Of a stretch of DNA of 64,000 nt, positions 22,917 to 31,491 are shown one piece after another. Under the pieces are notes generated by a model, which ran no database searches, was not told the DNA's origin, and saw nothing but the letters and a program-made list of their open reading frames with translations. Position 1 is the first letter of the stretch. Every line of letters starts with the position of its first letter. Location: the NCBI GenBank assembly GCA_016719225.1, contig JADKAN010000002.1, positions 248,001 through 312,000 on the forward strand, given 5' to 3'. The position numbers and the translations under genes are program-made. Source of the stretch: Flavobacteriales bacterium. GTDB taxonomy: Bacteria > Bacteroidota > Bacteroidia > Flavobacteriales_F > PHOS-HE28.

Positions 22917-24953
22917 TCAATGCGCCACGCTGAATGCACGCGCGGTGCCCACGGACGTTGCCGTGCGCAAGCGATAGCTGTACATCCCGTTGCCCAAGGT
23001 GCGCGTGTTCAATTCCAAGAGCGCATTCGGCGCAGCCGCTTGCGTGATCACCAACCGGCCCATGGCGTCGAACACCTCCAAGGTGGCTGCTTCCTTCAGC
23101 GCGCTCACGGGAATGTTGAGCAGGCCGTCAGCGGGAACAGGATAAGCTTGGCCCAATGAACCGATGGCGTTGTCGAACTCTTGAACGCTTACCGTTCCGT
23201 AGAACCAATCGTGGCTCAGTTGGATCATTTGGCGGCCCACCGCGGCATTGCTCATCTGCTCGGGACCCACACCGAAGTACACCACTTTGAAATTGTCCGT
23301 TTGGCCACGGATGCCACCGATGGTGGAACCGGCGTTGTAGGTAAGGATGCTGGTGGCTGGTGCGATCGGAGTGATCTGGTCAGGGTAGGTATTCCCTCCG
23401 AAAACGTTAGCAATGCTGGAGTTGGGCACGGTGCCGAAAACAGCATCCGCATCGGTGAAATTCGCCGTGTTGCTGGACGATGAACCATCAGCAACGAAGT
23501 TGGCCAACATGTGGCTGTGGAAGAACGCTTGTGTGGCAGCTGTACCGTAAGCGCCCACAGCGCCACTTTGGTCCCAACCGACGTCCTGGCCGGCAATGAA
23601 AAGGTTGCCTCCATTGTCCATGAACGTAGTGAGCCAAGCCACTTCATCGTCCGTGAGGCTGGGGAAAGTCCAGCTGACGTTGCGGTAGATGTTGAGCACA
23701 TCGTTGAGTGCATCGGCTTCGGCAAACTTCAGGAACACGTCCTTGGAGACCTTGGCATACGCCGTTTCCCAGGATTGCGTCATGGCAGTGGTATAGAGGG
23801 CATCCCAAGGTTCAGCCTGTGGATTGGTAACAATGAGGTCGTGCACGCCGCTGATCACATGCAGGTCCTGCTGCAGCACGGGCGCCATCGGGTATTCCGC
23901 GGAAGCGATAGTGAGCATGTAATTGCCGACGCCGGCTGCTGCGTCCGGAGTAATGTTCACCGCGATCTGGGCGGTGGCGGCATTGGAAAGGCTTGTGGTC
24001 GTTCCACTGGCGATCGTATTTCCGTCCAACTCCAAGGCAGTTGCCCAGCTGGCCGGTGCATCCAAAGCGGTCAAGCTTACAATGTATTCGCCATCAGCGC
24101 CCAAGGCATTGGTCACACTGGCGTTGAACGTGTTCGCCACGGCGTTCGCGCCGCTGCGGTAGGGAGCGGCGTCCTGTACCAAGGAACCGATGACCAAGGT
24201 GGTACCATCGACCGCTGGCACGGTGCGAGCTTGATAGACATCCGCTTGCACCTCGCTAACGAAGGCGGTAACCTCGCAGTTGTCGATGTTCCATGTGGCA
24301 GGCACGGCCAAGGTGTAGGTACGGTCCACGGTGGTGCCTGCGGTGGTGGTGGTCACGGATTCCCCCCAGATGTCGGTGAGGTAGGTGCGCAGCACATGGG
24401 TGTGGTCATAGTTGGAACCGCCACCGGATTGATAGCCGAAGATGTGGTTCTCGGTCAGCAGCACACCGATGCGGTCTTCACCGCCGGGGCTATCCGCCGT
24501 GTAATGCAACTGCACGTGCACGGTGAGGATTTGCGACCCGGCATCGTAGCTGCTTTCCATACCAAGGTTCACTGGGCTTGGCAGGGCCAGAACCTCGTCC
24601 ATGGCAGCCGCCCAAGAACCTCTGCCCATAACACTTACACCATTGTAGGGCCTCCGGTTAACCACGCCCATGGGATAACCGGACGGGTTGTAAAAATTAT
24701 CCAGCGCTGTCCCGAATGTTGTTTGGAATTCAGGTGTCGAATAGATGCCGGCATGAACGCCCACTAAGGAAACGAGGCCGGGATGCGCTGCAGCAACGGA
24801 GGCCATTATCGTGTGCCCATCAGGACAATTCACGCAGTTGACACCGGTAAAATCCTCCAGAAAGCCTGTGCGTAATTCGGCATCGGTGCCCACCAAGGAT
24901 TGGCCAAAAGCCAGAGAAGGGAGCAACAGGGTTAGAGCGAAGAGTTTTTTCAT
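22917..24953 (-). CDS. Omp28-like secreted protein with T9SS type A sorting domain
   Basis: 678 residues. After the signal peptide (MKKLFALTLLLPSLAFGQ) comes an Omp28-type thioredoxin-like domain with a CxxC pair in FTGVNCVNCPDGH (Cys40, Cys43), then HPGLVSLVGVHAG and YPMGVVNRR. The middle (about 290-350) looks like a beta-sandwich. About 370-560 contains WLTTFMDNGGNLFIAGQDVGWD, a glutamine-amidotransferase-like or flavodoxin-like block seen in peptidase-associated secreted proteins. The C-terminus (about 600-678, GQAYPVPADGLLNIPV to ALLELNTRTLGNGMYSY) is a T9SS type A sorting domain, so the protein is exported through T9SS. It is preceded by a -7-like box at 19 nt and followed by a terminator, so it is monocistronic. 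Confidence 0.85.
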   Translation of the reverse strand: MKKLFALTLLLPSLAFGQSLVGTDAELRTGFLEDFTGVNCVNCPDGHTIMASVAAAHPGLVSLVGVHAGIYSTPEFQTTFGTALDNFYNPSGYPMGVVNRRPYNGVSVMGRGSWAAAMDEVLALPSPVNLGMESSYDAGSQILTVHVQLHYTADSPGGEDRIGVLLTENHIFGYQSGGGSNYDHTHVLRTYLTDIWGESVTTTTAGTTVDRTYTLAVPATWNIDNCEVTAFVSEVQADVYQARTVPAVDGTTLVIGSLVQDAAPYRSGANAVANTFNASVTNALGADGEYIVSLTALDAPASWATALELDGNTIASGTTTSLSNAATAQIAVNITPDAAAGVGNYMLTIASAEYPMAPVLQQDLHVISGVHDLIVTNPQAEPWDALYTTAMTQSWETAYAKVSKDVFLKFAEADALNDVLNIYRNVSWTFPSLTDDEVAWLTTFMDNGGNLFIAGQDVGWDQSGAVGAYGTAATQAFFHSHMLANFVADGSSSSNTANFTDADAVFGTVPNSSIANVFGGNTYPDQITPIAPATSILTYNAGSTIGGIRGQTDNFKVVYFGVGPEQMSNAAVGRQMIQLSHDWFYGTVSVQEFDNAIGSLGQAYPVPADGLLNIPVSALKEAATLEVFDAMGRLVITQAAAPNALLELNTRTLGNGMYSYRLRTATSVGTARAFSVAH

Positions 24954-24972
24954 GGGTTCGATTTTGCAAGCT

Positions 24973-24980
24973 GCAAGGTA
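24973..24980 (-). promoter_or_regulatory. -7-like box of the Omp28-like gene
   Basis: TACCTTGC on the minus strand, 19 nt before the ATG at 24953. Confidence 0.4.
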
Positions 24981-25181
24981 AGTAGGGTATGTTCATTGAT
25001 CTCAGCCTATTCGCACCGACCATTGGAAGGCTTTTGATCCACACCGATAGAAGGGAGAACAAAGGATCTTTTTCGGGTCGGATCCCATTTTAAAAGCTAA
25101 CGGAATAGGTCCCTCATGATGAGCGATTTGTAGTGCCTTGTACAAGAGGAAGCCGAACTGACCCTCCTTCCTAAATAAACC

Positions 25182-25189
25182 TACATTCG
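25182..25189 (+). promoter_or_regulatory. -7-like box of the PEGA-protease operon
   Basis: TACATTCG, 19 nt before the ATG at 25209. The rest of the 255 nt divergent gap from 24954 shows no other gene-like feature. Confidence 0.4.
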
Positions 25190-25208
25190 CCGCCCTTCAA
25201 CTTCGATC

Positions 25209-26729
25209 ATGTCCACCACTCGCTTCCTATTTTCATTGCCTATCGTGGCCTTACTGCTTTCCAGCGGTTGTGCTTCCGTGCTTAACAGCGGCAAGCAATC
25301 CCTGCAAGTGGAGAGCACGCCCAGCGGGGCAACGGTGTACGAGAACGGGGCCGAAGTGGGCACTACGCCCTACACCTATACCTATGACAAACCCAGCGGC
25401 GACAAAGTGGCGTTGGAACTGCGCAAGGAGGGCATGGACCCGGTGGCCTTCGAGCTGCGCCCCACGGTGAAGAATTCGGTGATGCTGGTGGATGCGTTGT
25501 TGCTGGGCATCCCGTACATCGTGGACGACAGTAGCAACAAGCTGTACAGTTTCCCGGCGCAAGGCATGCGCAAGAATCTGTATAAAGCGGTCGCGAAGGA
25601 CCGGCAGCAGTTCGATCTGCCCGTTACCGTGCTGGAGAACAGCTTGGGGAGCAAGGCCAAGGTCGGGGTACTGGGTGCGCATCCGCTCACGGTGGACAGC
25701 AAGGAGCTGGGTGACCTGCGCTATCCGGAAAGCGCCACCGCCGCCATTCTGCGGGGCATGAACAACACCAATGTGTCCGCGCATAGTGTACGCTTAGGCA
25801 CGCAGAAAGGTGATGAGGACGCCCAACGTGCGAAGCTGGTACTGCGCCCGTTGCTGAAAAAAGTGGATATGCAGCTTACGGAAAAGGGCAGCCGGGCGTA
25901 TGGCAACGTGCATCTGGAGTTCGACTGGCGTTTCTTCAGCGGTATCGACAAGGACAGCCTGCTGTTCACCATGACCAAAGCCACGGACTGGCCGGTGTAC
26001 GATGCCCGTGCGCGTGACGTGTTCACGGATGCTTTGCAAGATGCCGCCCGCCAGTTGTTGGACGAGGACGGATTGTACGACCGGATAAGCGCGGTGTATT
26101 CCAGCGGCTTGGTGCGCTCCAAGGGCGAGAACCTGAAGCTGGCCAACCCGTCCCCGATCGTTTTCGCTGACCGGCGCAGTATGATCCCTTCGTTGGTGAA
26201 GGGCGTGGTAACGGTGGAGGTGAAGGATGGGCACGGCAGTGGCTTCCTGATCACGCGGGACGGTTACATCCTCACCAACGCGCACGTGGTGGGCAACGAA
26301 GCCTTGGTGAAAGTGCGGTTCGAGCAGGGCTTCACGCTGGACGGCCAAGTGGTGAAAGTGAACAAGGATTTCGACGTGGCCCTGGTGAAAGTGGCAGGCA
26401 ACGACCTAACTGCATTGAGCATCGGCGATGACGAGGCCGTGCAGCTCGGTGAGGAGCTCTTCGCCATCGGCACACCGTTGGACGAGCAGTTGGGCCAGTC
26501 CGTGACGCGCGGCATCATGAGCGGCCGGCGTGAGATCGATGGACGCAAATACCTGCAGACCGATGTGAGCATCAACCCCGGCAACAGCGGCGGTCCGTTG
26601 ATCGATAGCGACGGAAAAGTGGTCGGCATCGCCACGATGAAGGTGAAAGCCACCGGCGTGGAAGGCATCGGTTTCGGGGTGCCGATCAGCACCGCGTTGG
26701 AGATGTTGAACATCGAATTCACGAAGTGA
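25209..26729 (+). CDS. lipoprotein with PEGA domain and HtrA-like serine protease domain
   Basis: 506 residues. The N-terminus ends in a lipobox (LLLSSGC). A PEGA domain follows (SLQVESTPSGATVYENGAEVG, about 30-80), a surface-module type often found with cell-wall or sensory proteins. Residues about 130-320 are of unrecognised type. The C-terminal trypsin-like domain has the full triad: His359 in TNAHVV, Asp389 in FDVALVKV and Ser460 in NPGNSGGPL. No PDZ domain follows. This looks like an outer-membrane-anchored or periplasmic processing protease. Its stop overlaps the next start (TGATG), which in turn overlaps a third gene in the same way. Confidence 0.87.
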   Translation: MSTTRFLFSLPIVALLLSSGCASVLNSGKQSLQVESTPSGATVYENGAEVGTTPYTYTYDKPSGDKVALELRKEGMDPVAFELRPTVKNSVMLVDALLLGIPYIVDDSSNKLYSFPAQGMRKNLYKAVAKDRQQFDLPVTVLENSLGSKAKVGVLGAHPLTVDSKELGDLRYPESATAAILRGMNNTNVSAHSVRLGTQKGDEDAQRAKLVLRPLLKKVDMQLTEKGSRAYGNVHLEFDWRFFSGIDKDSLLFTMTKATDWPVYDARARDVFTDALQDAARQLLDEDGLYDRISAVYSSGLVRSKGENLKLANPSPIVFADRRSMIPSLVKGVVTVEVKDGHGSGFLITRDGYILTNAHVVGNEALVKVRFEQGFTLDGQVVKVNKDFDVALVKVAGNDLTALSIGDDEAVQLGEELFAIGTPLDEQLGQSVTRGIMSGRREIDGRKYLQTDVSINPGNSGGPLIDSDGKVVGIATMKVKATGVEGIGFGVPISTALEMLNIEFTK

Positions 26730-27391
26730 TGCGGAAGGCCACTTTGCTCCTGGTGCTGCTGGCCCCGCCGATCTCGGCGTTGCGTGCGCAGAACACGGCG
26801 TTCCGGTACATCGTGGGCGAAATGCACATGGTGTACGACCAGCCCGTTTTCGGCAACTACTGCATGGGCCTCGGCTTGGACCGCTCCTTTAACGACCGGC
26901 TCACCGTGGGCTTCGACGTGGCCTACGATATCGGCGGATTATTGCGCGCCACGGGCAAGGAAGTAATGGTGACCAGTGGTGGCGTAACGGCCAATTATTT
27001 GCTCACACCGAAGCTATTGAGCTTGAACTACCATACGGAATACGCATTGGCGGACAATGATGCCACGCACGTTTATATCGGCACGTTCATCGGGCTTAGG
27101 CACGTGTCACAGAGCTGGGTCAATGATGGCTACAACTACAATCCGAGCGGCGCCATCGTATCCTTTCCGGACGTGGCCACAGGATCGGAATGGCTGGTGC
27201 CGATAGGGTTGCGTACTGGCGTAAGGGGTCCGGTGGACGAGGGCTTTCTGGACCTTTATGCACAGCTGGGTTATCAGGTCGGCGGGGGAAAGGATCTCTT
27301 TGTCCGCTATCCGGCACTGTTGAAAGTGGAATACACGCAAACCGCCTCGCTGGCCTTTTCGATGGGCTTGGCGTATGGCTTCGGATGGTGA
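26729..27391 (+). CDS. outer-membrane beta-barrel-like protein, paralogue 1
   Basis: 220 residues with a short signal peptide (MRKATLLLVLLAPPISALRAQ). The rest alternates hydrophobic/aromatic and polar residues, with repeated short strands such as CMGLGLDRSFNDRLTVGFDVAYD and a last strand ending in GLAYGFGW. That is the pattern of small outer-membrane barrels. LRTGVRGPVDEGFLDLYAQLGYQVG matches the corresponding part of the next gene. The ATG at 26729 shares a base with the upstream stop. Function unknown; it probably works with the PEGA-protease. Confidence 0.75.
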   Translation: MRKATLLLVLLAPPISALRAQNTAFRYIVGEMHMVYDQPVFGNYCMGLGLDRSFNDRLTVGFDVAYDIGGLLRATGKEVMVTSGGVTANYLLTPKLLSLNYHTEYALADNDATHVYIGTFIGLRHVSQSWVNDGYNYNPSGAIVSFPDVATGSEWLVPIGLRTGVRGPVDEGFLDLYAQLGYQVGGGKDLFVRYPALLKVEYTQTASLAFSMGLAYGFGW

Positions 27392-28008
27392 TGAGCCAAT
27401 TAAAAATGATGATCAATGAGTTCAGGACTTTTATGGCAGTGGTCTTGTTGACCTTGGCCACCAGTGTGTTCGGCCAGGCCAGTGGTTTCAATTTCACTTT
27501 GGAATTCGGGCACCACTTGGTGGAACAGGATCCGCCGGAAAGCTTCGGCAACGCCAGCGCGTTGGGCTTGGCGTACCAACAAGATCTCAGTACGCGCTTC
27601 GGCTTGGGACTGGACGTTTTCTGGGGTTTTGAGACCAAGGAAACAAAGTCGGTCGAAGCGATCTACAGTGCGAAGTATTTCTTTTCGGACAACAGCTACA
27701 CGGCTCCCTACATCGGCTCCTTCATCGGTGTACAGAAGTTGAAGACCTCGTTCACGGAGTACGTGCCTTCCACCAGCGGTGCATATGCCACCAGCCGGAA
27801 TGTCGAAGCGAAGAGACTGCAGGTGCCTATTGGCCTTCGTGCCGGACTGCGCGGCGGACTCGATGGCTATTTCGGTGAGTTGTTCGTGCAAGCGGGCTAC
27901 GCCATCGGCAACGGGAACTACTATCGCGCGGAGGGCAAGCAGGTGAAAAGCAGCCCGCTCTTTTTCGGCCTGGGCTTCAGCTTTTTGGGCTTCGGCTGGG
28001 ATCACTGA
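27391..28008 (+). CDS. outer-membrane beta-barrel-like protein, paralogue 2
   Basis: 205 residues. The start ATG at 27391 overlaps the upstream stop in TGATG, exactly as in the preceding junction; a later ATG at 27433 would give a tighter signal peptide (MAVVLLTLATSVFGQ). The body is a run of amphipathic strands. LRAGLRGGLDGYFGELFVQAGYAIGNGNYY and the end GLGFSFLGFGWDH parallel the preceding protein, so the two are diverged tandem duplicates. The gene meets a minus-strand peptidase gene head-on with a 5 nt gap. Confidence 0.75.
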   Translation: MSQLKMMINEFRTFMAVVLLTLATSVFGQASGFNFTLEFGHHLVEQDPPESFGNASALGLAYQQDLSTRFGLGLDVFWGFETKETKSVEAIYSAKYFFSDNSYTAPYIGSFIGVQKLKTSFTEYVPSTSGAYATSRNVEAKRLQVPIGLRAGLRGGLDGYFGELFVQAGYAIGNGNYYRAEGKQVKSSPLFFGLGFSFLGFGWDH

Positions 28009-28013
28009 ACCGA

Positions 28014-29021
28014 TCACCGTTCCGTCCAGATCGTCTGGGCGACGGTGGCTCCGACAGCCTGCAGGCTTTCCTTGTCGATGTTCGCCAGGTTGTCCGCATG
28101 CGTGTGCCATGTGGAAGGAAAGCCACCGGTGAGCGGGTTGTACGCAATGATGTCGATGCTCGGGATGTGCATGTTCTCGTTCACGTACACATGGTCGTCC
28201 ACGCCCACGAAATTGCGCGTTTCGCTGAGGAAGCGGTCGCCATGACCCGCTGCCACTGCGGCCTTCCACACCTTGTTCACGATGCCGGAAGCATAGCGCA
28301 TGCTGTACCCCTCACGTGGGAATACGGCATCCTTTGATCCCACCATGTCCAACAGGATACCGAAGCGCGCTTTGTAGTTCGGCACATGCGGGTTCTTGGT
28401 CCAGTACTGCGTGCCCAAGCACCACGTCTCCTCGGAGTCGCGTTGATCCCCGCCCATGGCTTCGCGCGGTGCGCCCATGTCCTCCACATCGTTGAAGAAG
28501 ATATCGATGCCGGGTTGCGTAGGAGCTTTCGCGAGCATGCGTGCGATCTCCAATAGCACGCCCGTGCCGCTGCCGGCGTCGTTCGCGCCGTCGATCGGCT
28601 CGTTGCGGCGCACGGAATCCTGATCGGCGAAGGGCCGCGAATCCCAGTGTGTAAAGAGCAATACGCGGTCTTTCTTGTCCGGCTGCCAACTGGCGATGAT
28701 GTTGCGCATGGGTATCTTCTGGCCGCTGTAGATCGTGACCATCGCGTTCTGCTCGATCACCGTGGCGCCATAGCTCTTCAGCTTCTCCACCATCCAATCG
28801 CCGCAGGCCTTATGCGCTGCGCTGCCGGGTACGCGCGGCCCGAAAGCGACCTGCTTCGCCACATAGGTGTAAGCGCTATCACCATTGAAGAACGGCACGG
28901 GTGGAAGCGCAGGGAGGCTCGGCTCCACGGTCGTGCTGGTCGGGGAGGTCTCCGGTTGGCAAGCAGAAAGGCAAAGGGCGATCAGGCCAAGACCGAGGAT
29001 GCGTTGGGAAAAGCATTGCAT
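28014..29021 (-). CDS. M28 family zinc aminopeptidase lipoprotein
   Basis: 335 residues. The ATG at 29021 gives a lipoprotein signal (ILGLGLIALCLSAC). The zinc sites of M28 peptidases (glutaminyl cyclase/aminopeptidase-like) are visible: HWDSRPFAD, GANDAGSGTGVLLE, the acidic pair in FNDVEDMG, and VDDHVYVNENMHIPSIDII. The family also includes bacterial glutaminyl cyclases; this length and the YWTKNPH region are compatible with either. A box GATCTTTG lies 4 nt before the ATG, arguing against an in-frame upstream start at 29099. Confidence 0.88.
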   Translation of the reverse strand: MQCFSQRILGLGLIALCLSACQPETSPTSTTVEPSLPALPPVPFFNGDSAYTYVAKQVAFGPRVPGSAAHKACGDWMVEKLKSYGATVIEQNAMVTIYSGQKIPMRNIIASWQPDKKDRVLLFTHWDSRPFADQDSVRRNEPIDGANDAGSGTGVLLEIARMLAKAPTQPGIDIFFNDVEDMGAPREAMGGDQRDSEETWCLGTQYWTKNPHVPNYKARFGILLDMVGSKDAVFPREGYSMRYASGIVNKVWKAAVAAGHGDRFLSETRNFVGVDDHVYVNENMHIPSIDIIAYNPLTGGFPSTWHTHADNLANIDKESLQAVGATVAQTIWTER

Positions 29022-29025
29022 GGGC

Positions 29026-29033
29026 CAAAGATC
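29026..29033 (-). promoter_or_regulatory. -7-like box of the M28 peptidase gene
   Basis: GATCTTTG on the minus strand, one mismatch to TAnnTTTG, 4 nt before the ATG. Confidence 0.4.
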
Positions 29034-29047
29034 GGCAGGATAGATCA

Positions 29048-29145
29048 ACCGCAACGACGCGGCGACGCAACGAAATGCGCAGCGCCTTTTTCCCGACACT
29101 GGATGGACTTCCGTTGCGGAACCGTTGCGCCGTTGCGTCGTTGCG
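29048..29145. repeat. interspersed repeat, inverted pair (copies 2 and 3)
   Basis: The right arm 29112-29145 is the reverse complement of 12854-12887 with three mismatches. The left arm 29048-29072 (CGCAACGACGC and GACGCAACG) is a shorter related copy, so the two arms can pair. The element occupies the gap between cysS and the M28 peptidase gene. Confidence 0.6.
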
Positions 29146-29153
29146 TAAAAAAC

Positions 29154-30638
29154 TCACGCTCTCTCCCACACCGGTCCGTCCTTAGTGTCCTTCACCGTAA
29201 CACCCAGTTCGGTAAGTTTATCGCGGATCAGGTCACCAGCGGCATAGTCCTTTCGGTTCTTCGCGTCGGCACGCATGGTGAGCAATACGTTCATCAGTCC
29301 GGAGCTGAGGTCATCCCCGGCTTTTGCTTCGGCCTCCGGCTGCAGACCGAGTACGGCAAAGAGCATATCGTTAAAGAGCTTCCGCAGCTGATAGATGTCC
29401 GCTTGTGAAAGCGCCACGTTGCCATCGTTCGCACCGTTGATCGCCCTTGATCCATCGAACAGGTGTGCGATCATCACGGGCGAATTCAGGTCGTCGTTCA
29501 TGGCGTCGTTGCAGGCCTTCACCAGCGCGTCCACATCGAAAGCGGTGCCTTCCGTTCCGGGCTTCAATTTGGCCAGGATGCCGTTCGCGGCCATCAGGCG
29601 TTGTAGGCCTTTTTCAGCGGCCTGCAGTGCGGCGTTGCTGAAATCCAACGTGCTCGCATAGTGGCATTGCAACATGAAAAAGCGAACGGTCATGGGCGAG
29701 TAGCCCCGCTCCAGTAACTTGTGGTTCCCGGTGACGAGCTCTTCCGGCGTGAAGCCGTTGCCCTCGCTCTTGGCCATCTTCCGGCCTTCCACGGTGAGCA
29801 TGTTGCCGTGCATCCAATAGTGCACTGGTGCCACGCCATCGGCAGCAACGCTCTGTGCGATCTCGCATTCGTGGTGCGGGAATTTCAGGTCCATGCCACC
29901 GCCGTGGATATCGAAGGTGTGGCCGAGGTATTTCGTGCTCATCACACTGCACTCCAAATGCCAGCCGGGGAAGCCTTCACCCCAAGGGGAAGGCCAGTGC
30001 ATCAGGTGGCCTTTTTCTGCCTTCTTCCAAAGCGCGAAATCCAGCGGACTGCGTTTTTCCTCCTGTCCCTCAGTGCCGCGTGTATTGGATAATTGGTCCT
30101 CGGTCTTCCGGCCGCTCAGCTTCCCATAGTCATGCGTTCGCGCATACTTCGGTACATCGAAATACACCGATCCGTTCACGGCATAGGCATATCCGTTGGC
30201 GATGATGCGTTCGATCATCACGATCTGCTCGATGAGGTGTGCTGTGGCGGTGGGTTCGATGCTCGGCGGCAGGATGTTGAACAGCCGCATCACGTCGTGG
30301 AAGCCGTTTGTGTACTTCTGCACGATCTCCATCGGCTCCAGCCGCTCCATGCGTGCGCGCTTCGCGATCTTGTCCTCGCCGGCATCCACATCATCCACCA
30401 AATGCCCTACATCGGTGATGTTGCGCACGTAACGGACCTTGTATCCCAGGTAGGAAAGCCAGCGGAAGAGGATGTCGAACGTGAGGAAGGTGCGCACGTT
30501 GCCGAGGTGCACGTCGCTGTAAACGGTGGGGCCGCAGACGTAGAGACCCACATGCGGAGGATCGATCGGGATGAAGGCTTCCTTCTTGCGCGAAAGCGTG
30601 TTGAAGATCTGGAAGGGATGGTCTTGCACGTTGGCCAT
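29154..30638 (-). CDS. cysS: cysteinyl-tRNA synthetase
   Basis: 494 residues, normal for CysS. The class I signatures are present: CGPTVYSDVHLGNVRTFL with the HIGH-equivalent HLGN, the zinc-binding set including Cys in CGPTVY and HHECEIAQS, and KMAKSEGN as the KMSKS loop. A C-terminal helical DALR-type domain ends with KDTKDGPVWERA. A TTACTTTG box lies 5 nt before the ATG. Confidence 0.95.
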   Translation of the reverse strand: MANVQDHPFQIFNTLSRKKEAFIPIDPPHVGLYVCGPTVYSDVHLGNVRTFLTFDILFRWLSYLGYKVRYVRNITDVGHLVDDVDAGEDKIAKRARMERLEPMEIVQKYTNGFHDVMRLFNILPPSIEPTATAHLIEQIVMIERIIANGYAYAVNGSVYFDVPKYARTHDYGKLSGRKTEDQLSNTRGTEGQEEKRSPLDFALWKKAEKGHLMHWPSPWGEGFPGWHLECSVMSTKYLGHTFDIHGGGMDLKFPHHECEIAQSVAADGVAPVHYWMHGNMLTVEGRKMAKSEGNGFTPEELVTGNHKLLERGYSPMTVRFFMLQCHYASTLDFSNAALQAAEKGLQRLMAANGILAKLKPGTEGTAFDVDALVKACNDAMNDDLNSPVMIAHLFDGSRAINGANDGNVALSQADIYQLRKLFNDMLFAVLGLQPEAEAKAGDDLSSGLMNVLLTMRADAKNRKDYAAGDLIRDKLTELGVTVKDTKDGPVWERA

Positions 30639-30643
30639 GGCCG

Positions 30644-30651
30644 CAAAGTAA
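30644..30651 (-). promoter_or_regulatory. -7 box of cysS
   Basis: TTACTTTG on the minus strand, 5 nt before the ATG. It predicts a leaderless mRNA. Confidence 0.45.
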
Positions 30652-30740
30652 CGGGGTGCGGGACGTTTTTTTGGAGCGGGGGGCCGGACCGGTCATCACC
30701 GTAAGCTGCGGGAGTGATCGGTGCGGTCAACATCACCCGC

Positions 30741-31376
30741 TCATCCCATCACCTTCGTCTCGTGGATACCACCACTTTCCAAGAACTTTTGAACGGTGAG
30801 GATGGCTTTCAGGTGCGGGTCCACCAACGCCGAGCCGCGGAGCTTCTCCCGGAAGCCTTCTGGCAGCAACACCACATTGCTACCAAGCTCGTCCAAGCGC
30901 GCCTTCAACTTACCCGCATTATCCAAGAGCGCGACCTCCTCGTGCTCCACATCATGCAGCAGGCTGTGTAACTCGTGATACGCCGCCCGTCCTTCCGATG
31001 AAAGAATGTGTGTGGAGAAAAGCAGGCCCTTGGCCATCAGGTGATCGTGCATCGGTCCGCTCTTGAACGTGCCGAAATCCGGAATACTCCGGTTCATGTG
31101 GATACGCAGTTCGGCTAAGGAATCCGGACGGTCCACTGGAAAGAGCGATAGCGCGAAGGCCTGGGGTGCGGACATAGGCACGGGGTCGGTCACATGTGTC
31201 AGGAAGAGCCGCATCACCAGATGGTGATTGTCGCGCCCGGCAACTACTTTGCTATAGTCCAAGGAGATAGCGCCGTTGAAGCAGAGGTGATAGATGGTGT
31301 AGCACAACATCGCTTCGCCAGAGGAGAAGAGCGGATGGTGCAGGTAGTGATAGGTATGTGGTCCGATGCGGTCCAT
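30741..31376 (-). CDS. conserved-looking hypothetical protein
   Basis: 211 residues from the ATG at 31376. I recognise no family. The protein is soluble, without signal peptide or membrane segments, and unusually rich in histidine near the start (GPHTYHYLHHPLF) and in the middle (DNHHLVMRLFLTHV, HDHLMAKG, YHELHSLLHDVEHEE), so metal binding is possible. The frame is the only long one free of overlap with neighbours, and third-position usage resembles the surrounding genes. It lies between cysS and the divergent ALDH gene. No promoter box is clear. Confidence 0.7.
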   Translation of the reverse strand: MDRIGPHTYHYLHHPLFSSGEAMLCYTIYHLCFNGAISLDYSKVVAGRDNHHLVMRLFLTHVTDPVPMSAPQAFALSLFPVDRPDSLAELRIHMNRSIPDFGTFKSGPMHDHLMAKGLLFSTHILSSEGRAAYHELHSLLHDVEHEEVALLDNAGKLKARLDELGSNVVLLPEGFREKLRGSALVDPHLKAILTVQKFLESGGIHETKVMG

Positions 31377-31476
31377 GGGAGTGCTTTCCCATGGATAACA
31401 ATCGGTACGGGGAAAGGTGCGGGCGCGCGGAAACGGAGCGATACTATTGGCGCCTTCCGGTCCGATGGGCGGCATC

Positions 31477-31484
31477 TATCTTTG
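31477..31484 (+). promoter_or_regulatory. -7 promoter box of the aldehyde dehydrogenase gene
   Basis: TATCTTTG, an exact TAnnTTTG match, 7 nt before the ATG at 31492. Confidence 0.6.
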
Positions 31485-31491
31485 AAAACCC

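Noticed and set aside
23511..24767. 418-codon open frame on the plus strand
   Set aside because: Antisense to the Omp28/T9SS gene, which has a signal peptide, CxxC motif and sorting domain.
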